From the NCBI RefSeq assembly GCF_947488715.1, contig NZ_CANLAG010000010.1, positions 1-64,000 on the forward strand: a stretch of 64,000 bases of DNA. The letters run 5' to 3'. Shown piece after piece: positions 17,095-26,732 of this stretch (its first letter is position 1; each line of letters opens with the position of its first letter). Under the pieces are notes generated by a model, which saw nothing but the letters and a program-made list of their open reading frames with translations, made no database searches and was not told the origin of the DNA. Source of the stretch: an uncultured Tateyamaria sp. GTDB taxonomy: Bacteria; Pseudomonadota; Alphaproteobacteria; Rhodobacterales; Rhodobacteraceae. The translations under genes were made by a program, and so were the position numbers.

Positions 17095-19632
17095 GTGCAG
17101 AATAACCCAAACACCACGCTGGTGACCCCGACGGCCCCGATTGCCACTGGTACCCATGGCGGCCGTGCAAAATGTCTGCAACGCTTGGCCCGGCTGGATT
17201 TGCCGGTGCCGACAACTGTGGCGCTGTCCTTTGACGCGGTTTACGCCATTGCCAGCGGTCATTTGCCCGACATCGACGCGATCCTCAGCCAGTTTCCTGT
17301 GGATGCGCTTCTCTGTGTGCGGCCGTCCTCTGAGGACCCGGATTGGGGTGGGCCGTCCGCAATCCTGAACATTGGCATGAACGACGCGCGTTATGAGGTC
17401 TTGTGCGGCACGTTGGGGACGGATGCGGCCTCTGCACTGTATACGCGCTTTGTGCAGTCTTACGCGATACATGTGGACCGTCTGGACCCGGACATGTTCG
17501 ACGATGTTGCGGGCGAAGGGACCGACGCGATTGCCGCTGTCTTGCGCGCCTATGAGGACGAGACCGAGGTGCCGTTTCCTTCGACCCGCGCCGAACAATT
17601 GGCGGGCGTTCTCAAGTCGATGGCCCGCGCCTGGGAAGGCACATCGGCCCGCTTGCTGAGACAGGCCAAGGGCGCGCCGGCGGATGCGGGTCTGGGTCTT
17701 GTCGTGCAACAGATGGCCTTTGGCATCGGGCAGGGCGAAAGCGGTGCAGGTGTTCTGCAACTGGTATCTTCGCAATCCGGCATGCCGCAAATCACGGGCC
17801 GCTATCTGCGTCAGAGCCAGGGCCGCGATGCCCTGCGCAGCGATGCGTCCAGCCTTTACATCTCACGCGATGCGCGCGGCGCATCGCTGGAAGAGTTGGT
17901 GCCAGACTGCTTTGCGCAGTTGGTCGATCATGCCCGCCTGATGCGCACCAAGCTGCGCGAAGAGATGCAGGTGGAGTTTACGATCGAAAATGGCCAGTTG
18001 CGGATCCTTGATGGGGTGCGCGTGGCCCGGTCTTCCCGTGCGGCTGTGCGGATCGCCGTGCAACTGGCGCGCGACGGGATCATCCCGCGCCAAGAGGCGC
18101 TGATGCGCATTGAACCCAGCCGGTTGAACGAGTTGCTGCACCGTCAGGTGGACAAACACGCCAAACGCAATGTCTTGGGCAGCGGTATTGCGGCAAGTCC
18201 GGGTGCTGCAACGGGGCGGCTGGTGTTCTCGGCCACGGATGCACAGGCCAGCGCCTCGCGCGGCGAAGACTGCATTCTGGTGCGCCGCGAGACCTCGCCA
18301 GAAGACATTCGCGGCATGCACGCCGCCAAAGCCGTGATCACAGAGCGCGGTGGCATCACCAGCCATGCAGCGGTGATAGGCCGGGGTATCGGCTTGCCCT
18401 GTGTGGTTGGCGTCAGCGACATACGGTTTCAAACACGTCGCGGCCAGTTGGTGACACAGGACGGACGGGTCATCCCGGCGGGCGAAATCGTCACAGTGGA
18501 CGGCACCAACGGCACCATCCTTTTGGGGGCGCCTAACATGCAAGAGGCGGCGTTAGACGACGCGTTTCAGGATCTCATGGAATGGGCCGACGCAGAGCGC
18601 GATATCGACATCCGCGCCAATGCCGACACGCCCGCTGATGCACAAACCGCCCGCAATTTTGCGGCGCAAGGCATCGGGTTGTGCCGAACCGAACACATGT
18701 TTTTCGAAGCCGGCCGCCTGACGGTCATGCGCGAGATGATCTTTGCCGAGACCAGCGATGACCGCAGGGCGGTTCTGGACCGGTTGCTGCCGATGCAACG
18801 CGCGGATTTCATTCAGTTGTTCAACATCATGCAGGGCCAGCCGGTCTGTATCCGCCTGTTTGACCCGCCTTTGCACGAGTTTTTGCCAACCGACCGGAAT
18901 GGCCAGCGCGAGTTGGCAGATGCGCTTGACCTGCCTTTGTCGGACGTGACGCGCCGGATCGAGGCGATGATGGAATACAATCCCATGCTGGGCCTGCGCG
19001 GTGTGCGCCTCGGCGTGACCGTTCCCGAGATTTACGAGATGCAGGCGCGGGCCATTTTTGAGGCGACGGTCGAGGCCAGCCGCGATGGCGATGCGGTTGT
19101 GCCGGAGATCATGATCCCGCTGGTCAGTGCCAAACGCGAGGTTGAACTGGTCCGCACCAGCATCGACGCCATTGCGGCGGCGGTCACCGCAGAGATGGGG
19201 GCCGAGTTCACCTATCGGCTGGGCATCATGGTTGAGACGCCGCGCGCGGCACTGCGTGCAGGCGAAATTGCGCAACACTGCAGCTTTCTCAGCTTTGGGA
19301 CAAACGACCTGACGCAAATGACCTATGGTCTGAGCCGTGATGACGCCGGGCGGTTCATGTCCGACTATGTGCGCCAAGAGGTCTTTGTCGAAGATCCGTT
19401 CCATTCGCTGGACATCGAAGGTGTCGGGGAATTGTTGCAGCTGGGGTCGGAACGCGGACGCGCCGCGCGGCCTGACATCACCTTGTCGATCTGTGGCGAA
19501 CACGGGGGCAACCCCGAATCAATCGCCTTCTGCCGGAACGCGGGATTTGACTATGTGTCGTGTTCTCCGTTCCGTGTGCCGGTGGCGCGTTTAGCCGCAG
19601 CGCAATTGGCGATCGGCCACAAGATCGGGTAG
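17095..19632 (+). CDS. PPDK-like PEP-utilising phosphotransferase with reduced ATP-grasp domain
   Basis: An 845-residue relative of pyruvate phosphate dikinase. The central phosphohistidine domain has the swivelling His in GGITSHAAVIGRGIG. The C-terminal PEP/pyruvate barrel has GLCRTEHMFF, GTNDLTQMTYGLSRDD and the catalytic-Cys segment CGEHGGNP. The N-terminal ATP-grasp part is shorter and poorly matching (QQMAFGIGQGESGAGVLQ in place of the usual MVFGN..SGTGV), so ordinary dikinase activity is uncertain. GTG at 17095 is preferred because AAGGAA precedes it; ATG at 17068 is possible. An unusual partner or regulatory role is conceivable. Confidence 0.8.
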   Translation: MQNNPNTTLVTPTAPIATGTHGGRAKCLQRLARLDLPVPTTVALSFDAVYAIASGHLPDIDAILSQFPVDALLCVRPSSEDPDWGGPSAILNIGMNDARYEVLCGTLGTDAASALYTRFVQSYAIHVDRLDPDMFDDVAGEGTDAIAAVLRAYEDETEVPFPSTRAEQLAGVLKSMARAWEGTSARLLRQAKGAPADAGLGLVVQQMAFGIGQGESGAGVLQLVSSQSGMPQITGRYLRQSQGRDALRSDASSLYISRDARGASLEELVPDCFAQLVDHARLMRTKLREEMQVEFTIENGQLRILDGVRVARSSRAAVRIAVQLARDGIIPRQEALMRIEPSRLNELLHRQVDKHAKRNVLGSGIAASPGAATGRLVFSATDAQASASRGEDCILVRRETSPEDIRGMHAAKAVITERGGITSHAAVIGRGIGLPCVVGVSDIRFQTRRGQLVTQDGRVIPAGEIVTVDGTNGTILLGAPNMQEAALDDAFQDLMEWADAERDIDIRANADTPADAQTARNFAAQGIGLCRTEHMFFEAGRLTVMREMIFAETSDDRRAVLDRLLPMQRADFIQLFNIMQGQPVCIRLFDPPLHEFLPTDRNGQRELADALDLPLSDVTRRIEAMMEYNPMLGLRGVRLGVTVPEIYEMQARAIFEATVEASRDGDAVVPEIMIPLVSAKREVELVRTSIDAIAAAVTAEMGAEFTYRLGIMVETPRAALRAGEIAQHCSFLSFGTNDLTQMTYGLSRDDAGRFMSDYVRQEVFVEDPFHSLDIEGVGELLQLGSERGRAARPDITLSICGEHGGNPESIAFCRNAGFDYVSCSPFRVPVARLAAAQLAIGHKIG

Positions 19633-19781
19633 AACTGCGCATATTTTGTGGTGAGACGGGTGTTTTGGCGTGGGCGCATACGCCTGTGCATGGCGGATAT
19701 GTGCACAGAAACCGGGCGAAAACTGGACGAAGCGGCATTTTTTCACTACTTGGCCCGGATTGACATGATCCTGGGGTTTCC

Positions 19782-20423
19782 ATGCAACGGTTTCTGAAAA
19801 GCGTCGCGGCGCTGTCTCTTTTTGCGTGTACGGCTGGTTTTGTTGCGGCTGAGACGCCGGGCAGCCGCACCGCCGACGCGCTGCGCAAGGCGGAAGAACG
19901 CGGGCTGAACGCGGTGCCCGCGCCGCGTTTGAACGACCTGGTGACAGCACCTCAAGCGCCCAAGGGTGTCACGCTGACCCGCAGCTGGTTGAATGCACAG
20001 CCCAAGGCAAATGGTGGCCCGCAGTGGCGGTGCCTGAGCGAGGCGTTGTATTTCGAGGCGCGGGGCGAAACCGTCAAGGGCCAGTTTGCGGTGGCCGAAG
20101 TGATCATGAACCGGGTCAAGAGTGCTCGGTTTCCGTCATCTGTTTGCGGTGTGATCAACCAGGGCACGGGCCGCAAGTATCAGTGCCAGTTCACCTACAC
20201 CTGTGATGGCGCGCCTGAAACGATCCACGAGCCGCGCGCCTTTGCGCAAGTGGGTAAGGTCGCGCGCACCGTGTTGGACGGTCGTGCGCCTGATCTGACG
20301 AACGGTGCCACGCATTACCACACCACGGCCGTGCGCCCGAAGTGGAGCAGGGTCTATACCAAGACCGCAGCCATCGGCGTGCATGTCTTTTACCGGCACA
20401 CGTTCCGCACGGCGTCCAACTGA
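19782..20423 (+). CDS. Cell wall hydrolase, SleB family
   Basis: A 213-residue exported protein with a signal peptide ending near AGFVAAE, and a SleB/hydrolase_2 domain: CLSEALYFEARGE with the presumed catalytic Glu, FAVAEVIMNRVKS, FPSSVCGVINQG, and TYTCDGAP. Such enzymes cut peptidoglycan (lytic transglycosylase or amidase reports). It stands alone, with gaps of about 150 and 120 bp on either side. Confidence 0.88.
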   Translation: MQRFLKSVAALSLFACTAGFVAAETPGSRTADALRKAEERGLNAVPAPRLNDLVTAPQAPKGVTLTRSWLNAQPKANGGPQWRCLSEALYFEARGETVKGQFAVAEVIMNRVKSARFPSSVCGVINQGTGRKYQCQFTYTCDGAPETIHEPRAFAQVGKVARTVLDGRAPDLTNGATHYHTTAVRPKWSRVYTKTAAIGVHVFYRHTFRTASN

Positions 20424-20542
20424 GATCAGACGGCCTGGCCGTTGACGTTTTCGCGCGTCCAGACGGCGTCTTTGGCCCTGTCGCATATGCCGGACGGGCG
20501 CTAGAACGACCGTCGAGTTCTTCTTGCAAAGGGTGATGTCAC

Positions 20543-21472
20543 ATGACGTCTGAAATCCGTCTTGCTTTTGCGCACCCGTCCGAGCGGTCCGAAGCCACGG
20601 CAACTGCTGGTCCGTTGGACCGCATTTCCGTGCGTGATCACACCGTCGAAGTAGAGATCGGCGCTTTTCAGGCCGAGCGGGGTGTGACGCAACGCATCTG
20701 TTTCAACATCGTGGTTGAAGTGCGCCCGCTGACCGGCCCCATCGACGACGACGTGGATCGTATTCTGAGCTATGACAAGGTCACCGAAGCGATTGCGTTT
20801 GAACTGGCCGACGAGCGGCTCAACCTGCTCGAGACGCTGGCCGAACGGGTGGCCGACCGCATTCTGCTTGAGCCGCAAGCGATGCGGGCCTTTGTGCGGG
20901 TGGAAAAGCTGGACCGTGGTCCGGGTGCCTTAGGTGTCGAGATTGTGCGCAGCCGCACGGCGGCACGCCCCGTTGATGTCGATGCAATCGAAGAGGACGC
21001 GCCGCACCCTGAATTGGTATTTCTGTCAAACGACGCTATCGCGGCACCGCATCTGGGGGGCTGGATAGATCAGTTGGAACAGATGGGCCGCCCGCTGATC
21101 TTTTGCGTGGGACCGGCGGACAGTGTGGCACCCGAGGCGGGGCATCCGCTGGCGCAACGGCGAGTCGATCTGTTGGCCATCGAGCAAAACGCCTGGGTAC
21201 TGGCGGCGCGGGACGGACGTTGCAAGGTGGTGGACACGCGGACGGAATTGGACTGGGCCATGCGCAACGGGCAGATCTGTATCTGGGCGCCGTCGAAAAT
21301 TGTGCTCGACGCGGTGGATGGTCCATCTGCCAAGGGCGCGGATGCGGTGGCGCTGGCCTGCTGGTTTGCGGCCACATTTGACGCGCGCGAGATGTTGGTT
21401 ATTGGCGCGGATGCACCGGAAAGCGCGCCCGTGACTGTGCGCGCGGTACCCGTCGGCCAGACGCGGCTCTGA
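20543..21472 (+). CDS. folB: Dihydroneopterin aldolase with long C-terminal extension
   Basis: Residues 20-140 match FolB, which splits dihydroneopterin to 6-hydroxymethyl-dihydropterin and glycolaldehyde (ISVRDHTVEVEIGAFQAERG, ILSYDKVTEAI, LNLLETLAERVADRIL). At 309 residues it is far longer than the usual 120; residues 160-309 form an extra domain with no family I recognise, possibly amino acid-kinase-like in its end. folP starts 5 bp downstream and glmM follows, so they form an operon. Confidence 0.88.
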   Translation: MTSEIRLAFAHPSERSEATATAGPLDRISVRDHTVEVEIGAFQAERGVTQRICFNIVVEVRPLTGPIDDDVDRILSYDKVTEAIAFELADERLNLLETLAERVADRILLEPQAMRAFVRVEKLDRGPGALGVEIVRSRTAARPVDVDAIEEDAPHPELVFLSNDAIAAPHLGGWIDQLEQMGRPLIFCVGPADSVAPEAGHPLAQRRVDLLAIEQNAWVLAARDGRCKVVDTRTELDWAMRNGQICIWAPSKIVLDAVDGPSAKGADAVALACWFAATFDAREMLVIGADAPESAPVTVRAVPVGQTRL

Positions 21473-21476
21473 TCCC

Positions 21477-22454
21477 ATGCGGTATGTGCGTCCGTTGATG
21501 CAGGTAGGCCCGGCGCGACCCGACGATGCGGTTGTCTGTGGCTGGTGCTGGTTTTCCCATGTCGAGGTTCTGTCCCGCGACGCGCCGCCCGAAGTTTTGC
21601 CAGTCAGTGCAATGTCGCAGGATGACCTGAGCCGGTTTGAAGGGCCGTGGGATCGCCCGGAGGTTATGGGCATCCTGAACACAACACCCGACAGTTTCTC
21701 GGATGGTGGCCGCCACGACACGCTGGCCAAAGCGGTTGCACACGGGCAATCCCTGACGGGGGACGGTGCGGATATCCTTGATATCGGCGGTGAGTCGACA
21801 CGGCCGGGGGCAGCAGTTGTGCATGTCGAAGAAGAGATCGCGCGCACGGCACCGGTGATCGGTGCACTGCGCGCGGCGGGACACTCAGGCCCCATTTCCA
21901 TCGACACGCGCAAGGCGGCTGTGGCGCAGGCTGCGCTGGATGCGGGGGCGAGCGTGGTCAATGACGTGTCCGGGTTCACCTTTGACCCTGAATTGGCCCC
22001 GCTTTGTGCCGCGCGCGGTGTGCCGGTGTGCGTGATGCACGCGCAGGGGGATCCGCAGACGATGCAGAATGATCCGCGCTATGATGACGTATTGCTGGAC
22101 GTTTATGATTTTCTGGCTGACCGCATCGCATGGCTGCAAGAGCAAGGTGTGCCGCGCAGCAACATCATCGCCGATCCGGGGATCGGTTTTGGCAAAACGC
22201 TGGATCACAATCTGGCGCTGTTGAACCGGCTCAGCCTGTTTCACGGACTGGGCGTCAGGGTTTTGTTGGGGGCATCGCGCAAGCGGTTCATTGGCACCTT
22301 GGGCGGCGCGCCCGATGCCGCAAATCGCGCGCCTGGGTCGGTCGCTGTGGCACTGGCAGCAATCGCCCAGGGGGTACAGATCATCCGTGCGCATGATGTG
22401 GCCGAACATGTGCAGGCCATTGCACTCTGGCGGGCGGCTGTGGCACACCGCTGA
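21477..22454 (+). CDS. folP: Dihydropteroate synthase
   Basis: Joins hydroxymethyl-dihydropterin diphosphate and p-aminobenzoate; the target of sulfonamides. The core shows [56 protein letters not shown] and [10 protein letters not shown]. The 325-residue protein has an extra N-terminal stretch of about 60 residues before the barrel. It sits between folB and glmM with a 1-bp gap to glmM. Confidence 0.95.
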   Translation: MRYVRPLMQVGPARPDDAVVCGWCWFSHVEVLSRDAPPEVLPVSAMSQDDLSRFEGPWDRPEVMGILNTTPDSFSDGGRHDTLAKAVAHGQSLTGDGADILDIGGESTRPGAAVVHVEEEIARTAPVIGALRAAGHSGPISIDTRKAAVAQAALDAGASVVNDVSGFTFDPELAPLCAARGVPVCVMHAQGDPQTMQNDPRYDDVLLDVYDFLADRIAWLQEQGVPRSNIIADPGIGFGKTLDHNLALLNRLSLFHGLGVRVLLGASRKRFIGTLGGAPDAANRAPGSVAVALAAIAQGVQIIRAHDVAEHVQAIALWRAAVAHR

Positions 22455-22455
22455 C

Positions 22456-23802
22456 ATGACCAAGCTTTTCGGTACCGACGGCGTGCGCGGCACGGCCAAC
22501 ACATCCCCCATGACAGCAGAGATGGCGTTGCGGATTGGTGCCGCCGTTGGGCGATACTTTCGTCGCGACGGCGATAGCGTGCACCGCGTGGTGATCGGCA
22601 AGGACACGCGTCTGTCCGGCTATATGTTCGAGAACGCGCTGACCGCGGGCCTGACCAGTACGGGCATGAATGTTCTGTTGCTCAGCCCTGTGCCGACGCC
22701 TGCCGTTGGGCTTTTGACCCGGTCCATGCGGGCGGACCTGGGTGTGATGATCTCGGCCAGCCACAACCATGCCCATGACAACGGCATCAAATTCTTCGGC
22801 CCAGACGGTTTCAAGCTGAGTGATGCGGCTGAGGCCGAGATTGAGAAATTGGTTGCAGATGGCGTTGAGCCGGTGCCTGCCGGTGACATCGGTCGCGCCA
22901 AACACGTTTATGACGGGCGGTATCGCTATGTCGAACGGGTCAAGTCATCCTTTCCCCGGCAGATGCGTCTGGACGGCCTGAAGGTCGTCATCGACTGTGC
23001 CAATGGGGCTGCCTACAAGGTCGCGCCTGAAGCGCTGTGGGAATTGGGGGCGACTGTCATTCCGGTTGGTGTGTCCCCGAACGGTCACAATATCAACGAT
23101 GGCTGCGGGTCGATGCACCCGCAAACGGCTGCTGAGGCGGTGGTGGCCCATGGCGCGGATGTGGGGATCTGTCTGGACGGCGACGCGGACCGGGTGATCC
23201 TGCTGGATGAAAAGGGTCGTGTGGGCGACGGAGATCAGTTCATGGGGCTGATGGCGGGTCGCTGGGCTGCTGAAGGGCGCCTGAAAGGCGGGGCTTTGGT
23301 GGCGACGGTCATGTCAAACCTCGGCCTTGAGCGATACCTGCAAGGGCAGGGCGTGCGGTTGGAACGTACGGGCGTCGGAGATCGCTATGTCGTGGAGCGG
23401 ATGCGGTCCGGCGGCTTTAACCTTGGGGGAGAGCAGTCAGGTCACATCGTGATGACGGACTATGCGACCACGGGTGACGGTCTGATGGCGGGCTTGCAGT
23501 TCCTCGCGGCGTTGGTTCAGTCAGGCAAGAAGGCGAGCGAGGTTTTGCACGTCTTTGATCCGGTGCCGCAATTGCTCAAGAACGTGCGGTTTGCCGCAGG
23601 GCAGGCCCCGCTGGACATGGACAGCGTCAAGGCGGCCATCGCCGATGCCGAGGGGCAGTTGAACGGCAACGGTCGTTTGCTGATCCGCAAGTCCGGCACC
23701 GAACCTTTGATCCGTGTCATGGCTGAAAGTGAAGACGAATCCGTATTGAATGCGAGCGTTGACCACGTGGTTCAGGCCGTGGAGGCCGCAGTTTCTTCTT
23801 GA
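22456..23802 (+). CDS. glmM: Phosphoglucosamine mutase
   Basis: Interconverts glucosamine-6-phosphate and glucosamine-1-phosphate for UDP-GlcNAc and hence peptidoglycan and LPS. The 448-residue protein starts with [10 protein letters not shown] and has the phosphoserine loop [13 protein letters not shown], the Mg loop DGDADRV, the sugar loop GGEQSGHI and the phosphate-binding end [11 protein letters not shown]. It is the last gene of the folB-folP-glmM set, a common bacterial neighbourhood. Confidence 0.96.
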   Translation: MTKLFGTDGVRGTANTSPMTAEMALRIGAAVGRYFRRDGDSVHRVVIGKDTRLSGYMFENALTAGLTSTGMNVLLLSPVPTPAVGLLTRSMRADLGVMISASHNHAHDNGIKFFGPDGFKLSDAAEAEIEKLVADGVEPVPAGDIGRAKHVYDGRYRYVERVKSSFPRQMRLDGLKVVIDCANGAAYKVAPEALWELGATVIPVGVSPNGHNINDGCGSMHPQTAAEAVVAHGADVGICLDGDADRVILLDEKGRVGDGDQFMGLMAGRWAAEGRLKGGALVATVMSNLGLERYLQGQGVRLERTGVGDRYVVERMRSGGFNLGGEQSGHIVMTDYATTGDGLMAGLQFLAALVQSGKKASEVLHVFDPVPQLLKNVRFAAGQAPLDMDSVKAAIADAEGQLNGNGRLLIRKSGTEPLIRVMAESEDESVLNASVDHVVQAVEAAVSS

Positions 23803-23861
23803 CGCATCCACACTCAGGGCTTGTAGGGTTGGGGGGTCTTATCCTAACCCGAGTGTTTCCA

Positions 23862-24356
23862 ATGAAAATCCTTTCCCTATCTCTGTCCGTTCTTGCCCTG
23901 AGCGCGGGCGCCGCATTTGCCGATCTGAAGGCCAAGGTTTCGTCGCCTTGGGACGGCAAGAAAGTGCCAGCGGGCCAGAACTGCGTCCTTGATGGTGGCA
24001 AGGGATCAACCCCGCCGTTTCAGGCCACGGGCATTCCAGCCGGTGCCGTTTGGTTGATCGTCGAGTACAATGACAAGAGCTATAAGCCGCTGTCGCGCAA
24101 TGGCGGTCACGGGACAATCGGATATGCGGTCAACGGCACATCGGGCAATTTCCCTGCTGTGCCGGGCATGTCCACGCGGATGCCCAAAGGCGTTCAAGTG
24201 ATCGCGGCCGCCAAGAGCACCGGCAACTATGCCTCGCCAGGTTACCTGCCGCCCTGTTCCGGCGGGCGCGGCAACAATTACGAGGCCGTGGTCAAGGCCG
24301 TCGATGCCAATGGCAAGGTGCTGGACAAAACCCGCATGAAGCTGGGCAAGTACTAA
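23862..24356 (+). CDS. Secreted protein of unknown family, possibly PEBP-like
   Basis: A 164-residue exported protein with a signal peptide (LSLSLSVLALSAGAAFA). The mature part has two cysteines and the segments FQATGIPAGAVWLIVEYND and GHGTIGYAVNG, which loosely recall phosphatidylethanolamine-binding (YbhB/YbcL) proteins, but the match is weak. ATG at 23862 is chosen because the signal peptide begins there. Its stop overlaps the stop of the convergent gene by 2 bases. Confidence 0.6.
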   Translation: MKILSLSLSVLALSAGAAFADLKAKVSSPWDGKKVPAGQNCVLDGGKGSTPPFQATGIPAGAVWLIVEYNDKSYKPLSRNGGHGTIGYAVNGTSGNFPAVPGMSTRMPKGVQVIAAAKSTGNYASPGYLPPCSGGRGNNYEAVVKAVDANGKVLDKTRMKLGKY

Positions 24357-25282
24357 GGCGTGTCGCTGCGGCGGAACAGCCGTCGCAGCGCACCATATTG
24401 GCTAAGCCCGACACCGGCGAGGATCAGGCTCATCGCCAGCAAAAGGCTGGGCTGCAGGGGTTCCGACAGGAACCACGCGCCCAGCAGCACTGACCACAAC
24501 GGCACCTGATAATTCGTCAGTGACATGAATACGGGCCCCGCACTGCGGATTACCAGAACGCGCAGCATATTGGCAGCTGCAGTGGGGATCAGGCCGAGAA
24601 AGGCAATCACCACAAGGGTTTGGGTATCAGGGCGCGGCGGCGGCCCTTCGATGATGATGGCCAGCGGGATGGTGATGATGGCGGCGATCAGCAGCAGGAC
24701 GGTGGAGAGGCCGATAGGATCCACTGCAGGCAGGCGGCGCATCAACACCGAACTGATGCCGTAGCAACATGCAGCGGAGACACAGGCCAGCCGCCCCGCG
24801 GTTTCCAGTGATGCGCCGGAGCTTTCAAAGGCCTGCCCACCGATCAGAATGCACACTCCGACAAAGCCAATCACGAACCCCAGCGTGCGTCGCCAGGTCA
24901 TCCGCTCTCCGGGGACTAAGAAATGCGACAGGGGCAGCACGATCAGCGCGACGGAGGCCATGGACACCCCCGCAAACCCGCCCGTGACATATTGCTGACC
25001 CCAAGCCAGCAGCATGAAGGGGATTGCCGTGCTGAACCCGCCGATGGCGATGACGGCAAGCAGGGTGCTGCGCGAAGCCTGTTCGGAAAACAGGCGTAGG
25101 CCTAGCGCGCGCCAGATGACGATCATCAAAACTGCGGCGAACCCGATCCGACCGGCAGCCAGCCAGAATGGCGTGATGCCGGTCAGCGCGATTTCTGTCA
25201 CCAGAAATGTGCCACCCCAGGTCAGGCCCAGCGTGGCAACCATGGCCCAACTGGACCACGTGATTTCGGGGTTAGCAGTCAT
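24353..25282 (-). CDS. EamA/DMT-family membrane transporter
   Basis: A 309-residue protein with about ten predicted membrane segments in two EamA repeats (LGLTWGGTFLVTEIAL at the start, GLIPTAAANMLRVLVI and PLWSVLLGAWFL near the end). Such proteins export amino acids or metabolites, but the substrate is unknown. It overlaps the upstream monooxygenase-fold gene by 11 bp, so three leftward genes (25939 to 24353) probably form an operon. Confidence 0.82.
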   Translation of the reverse strand: MTANPEITWSSWAMVATLGLTWGGTFLVTEIALTGITPFWLAAGRIGFAAVLMIVIWRALGLRLFSEQASRSTLLAVIAIGGFSTAIPFMLLAWGQQYVTGGFAGVSMASVALIVLPLSHFLVPGERMTWRRTLGFVIGFVGVCILIGGQAFESSGASLETAGRLACVSAACCYGISSVLMRRLPAVDPIGLSTVLLLIAAIITIPLAIIIEGPPPRPDTQTLVVIAFLGLIPTAAANMLRVLVIRSAGPVFMSLTNYQVPLWSVLLGAWFLSEPLQPSLLLAMSLILAGVGLSQYGALRRLFRRSDTP

Positions 25283-25619
25283 GCAAGGCCTTGCTGTCCG
25301 CCGGGGCCTGATCCCGCTCGGTCATGCCATAGTCGCGGATCACACCCGCCACGCGCAGCCGGTAATTGTCAAAGTGGATGTCGCGGCCCGCGCCCTGAGC
25401 ATCGCGGTGTTCCGGCAGCTTGCGCCAATGTTCCAGCGCGGCCTCGTCCTCCCAAAACGACAGGGACAAAAGCTTGCCCGGCTCCATCAGCGACTCAAAA
25501 CGTTCGACCGAGATAAAGCCGGGAATGTCCGCGAGATGGTGTTTCAGCGCCGCCGCGCGATTGAGATAGGGCGTACGGTGGCCGTCCTTGGGCCAGACTT
25601 CGAAGATGACGGCGATCAT
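25272..25619 (-). CDS. Antibiotic biosynthesis monooxygenase (ABM) fold protein
   Basis: A 115-residue ferredoxin-like-fold protein: MIAVIFEVWPKDGH, DIPGFISVERFES and LLSLSFWEDEAALEHWRKLPEHRDAQ are typical ABM features. These small proteins include quinol and heme oxygenases. The substrate is unknown. ATG at 25619 has GGGAGA upstream. The gene overlaps both neighbours by a few bases. Confidence 0.82.
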   Translation of the reverse strand: MIAVIFEVWPKDGHRTPYLNRAAALKHHLADIPGFISVERFESLMEPGKLLSLSFWEDEAALEHWRKLPEHRDAQGAGRDIHFDNYRLRVAGVIRDYGMTERDQAPADSKALHDC

Positions 25620-25939
25620 GCGGTGTCTCCCTTGGGGGTGGACACGTTCCTGAGCCATGTCCGGTCTTCTTTGAGAATGAATTTCTCGGATTGTGCAAAC
25701 AGGTAATTCTCTTGCCCCAGCGGGTCAGCGGCGAGGCGGGCGCGGTAAGCTTCGTAAGCGGCAAGGTTTTCAATGTGATAGATGCCGTAGGCCAGGGTGG
25801 ATGATCCTTCGTGGGGTGCGAAATATCCCACGAGGTCCGCGCCGCAGCGGGGGATGCACTGGCCCCAGCGGGCGCCGTATTCGGCAAAGGCCGCGCGTTT
25901 GGTCGGGTCGATCTGGTATTGGATGATGCAGGTGAGCAT
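25616..25939 (-). CDS. NIPSNAP-family protein
   Basis: A 107-residue dimeric alpha-beta barrel protein: IIQYQIDPTKRAAFAEYGARWGQCIP, GYFAPHEGSSTLAYGIYHIENLAAYEAYRARL. NIPSNAP domains are of unclear function in bacteria. It is the first gene of a leftward operon and diverges from an ArsR regulator gene 70 bp away, which probably controls it. Confidence 0.82.
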   Translation of the reverse strand: MLTCIIQYQIDPTKRAAFAEYGARWGQCIPRCGADLVGYFAPHEGSSTLAYGIYHIENLAAYEAYRARLAADPLGQENYLFAQSEKFILKEDRTWLRNVSTPKGDTA

Positions 25940-26009
25940 GGGTGTTCCTTTCGTGATGGGCGATGAATAGCACTTGGCGATGCGGGAATGCTTCGGTTAT
26001 GATCAAACT

Positions 26010-26693
26010 ATGAAAGAAGGTCCTGACATATCCCACATCGCGTCGCTGATCGGCGATCCGGCGCGGGCGAACATCTTGACGGCGCTGATGGATGGCCGGG
26101 CGCTGACAGCCTCCGAACTGGCTGAAGAGGCGGGCGTGAGCCTGTCCACGGCCAGCGGGCATTTGTCGAAACTGGTGGACGCAGAGTTGTTGAGCCCGCG
26201 CAAGCAGGGGCGGCACAAGTACTTTCAGCTTGCAGGCGCGGATGTGGCAGAGGTGCTGGAGGCGCTGATGGGCCTTGCAGCGCGGCGCGGGGCAACGCGC
26301 GTGCGCACGGGCCCCCGCGATGCGCAGATGCAGACAGCGCGGGTCTGTTACAACCACCTGGCGGGGCGCTTGGGGGTGCAGATGTATCGCAGCCTGTTGG
26401 CCCAAGGCGTTCTGGTGGAACAGGGCGAAGACGTGACGCTGACGCCGCTGGGGGTCACGTTTGTGGGTGAGTTCGGAATTGATATCAATGGGTTGAGGGC
26501 CGGGCGGACCAAGCTGTGCCGCACGTGCCTTGATTGGTCCGAGCGGCGCAATCATCTGGCAGGCAGCCTCGGGCGCGCGATGTTGACCCGGATGGAAGAC
26601 AGCGGTTGGTTGCGGCGTGACCCCAAAAGCCGTGCGGTGATCATGTCCGCCACAGGCCAGGTCGCATTCGACGAGGCGTTTCCCACGGTTTGA
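26010..26693 (+). CDS. ArsR-type winged-helix regulator
   Basis: A 227-residue regulator. The N-terminal domain is ArsR-like (SLIGDPARANILTALMDGR, LAEEAGVSLSTASGHLSKLVDAELL, QGRHKYFQLA). The C-terminal half has no known domain that I can name and contains RTKLCRTCLDWSERR with two cysteines. It is read away from the NIPSNAP operon and likely represses it. No clear Shine-Dalgarno sequence precedes 26010; an ATG at 25980 is also in frame. TGATCA lies just before the start. Confidence 0.82.
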   Translation: MKEGPDISHIASLIGDPARANILTALMDGRALTASELAEEAGVSLSTASGHLSKLVDAELLSPRKQGRHKYFQLAGADVAEVLEALMGLAARRGATRVRTGPRDAQMQTARVCYNHLAGRLGVQMYRSLLAQGVLVEQGEDVTLTPLGVTFVGEFGIDINGLRAGRTKLCRTCLDWSERRNHLAGSLGRAMLTRMEDSGWLRRDPKSRAVIMSATGQVAFDEAFPTV

Positions 26694-26710
26694 CTTTGTG
26701 TAAATGCTGA

Positions 26711-26732
26711 CTTACCGTAAGTAATGACTTAC
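26711..26732 (+). promoter_or_regulatory. ArsR-type operator over the start codon
   Basis: CTTAC (26711), GTAAG (26717) and CTTAC (26728) form two overlapping palindromes, including GTAAGT AATG ACTTAC, which is perfect around the start codon of the next gene. TTGACT at 26690-26695 could be the -35 box. A bound ArsR dimer here would block both transcription and start of the gene, which fits autoregulation. Confidence 0.65.
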
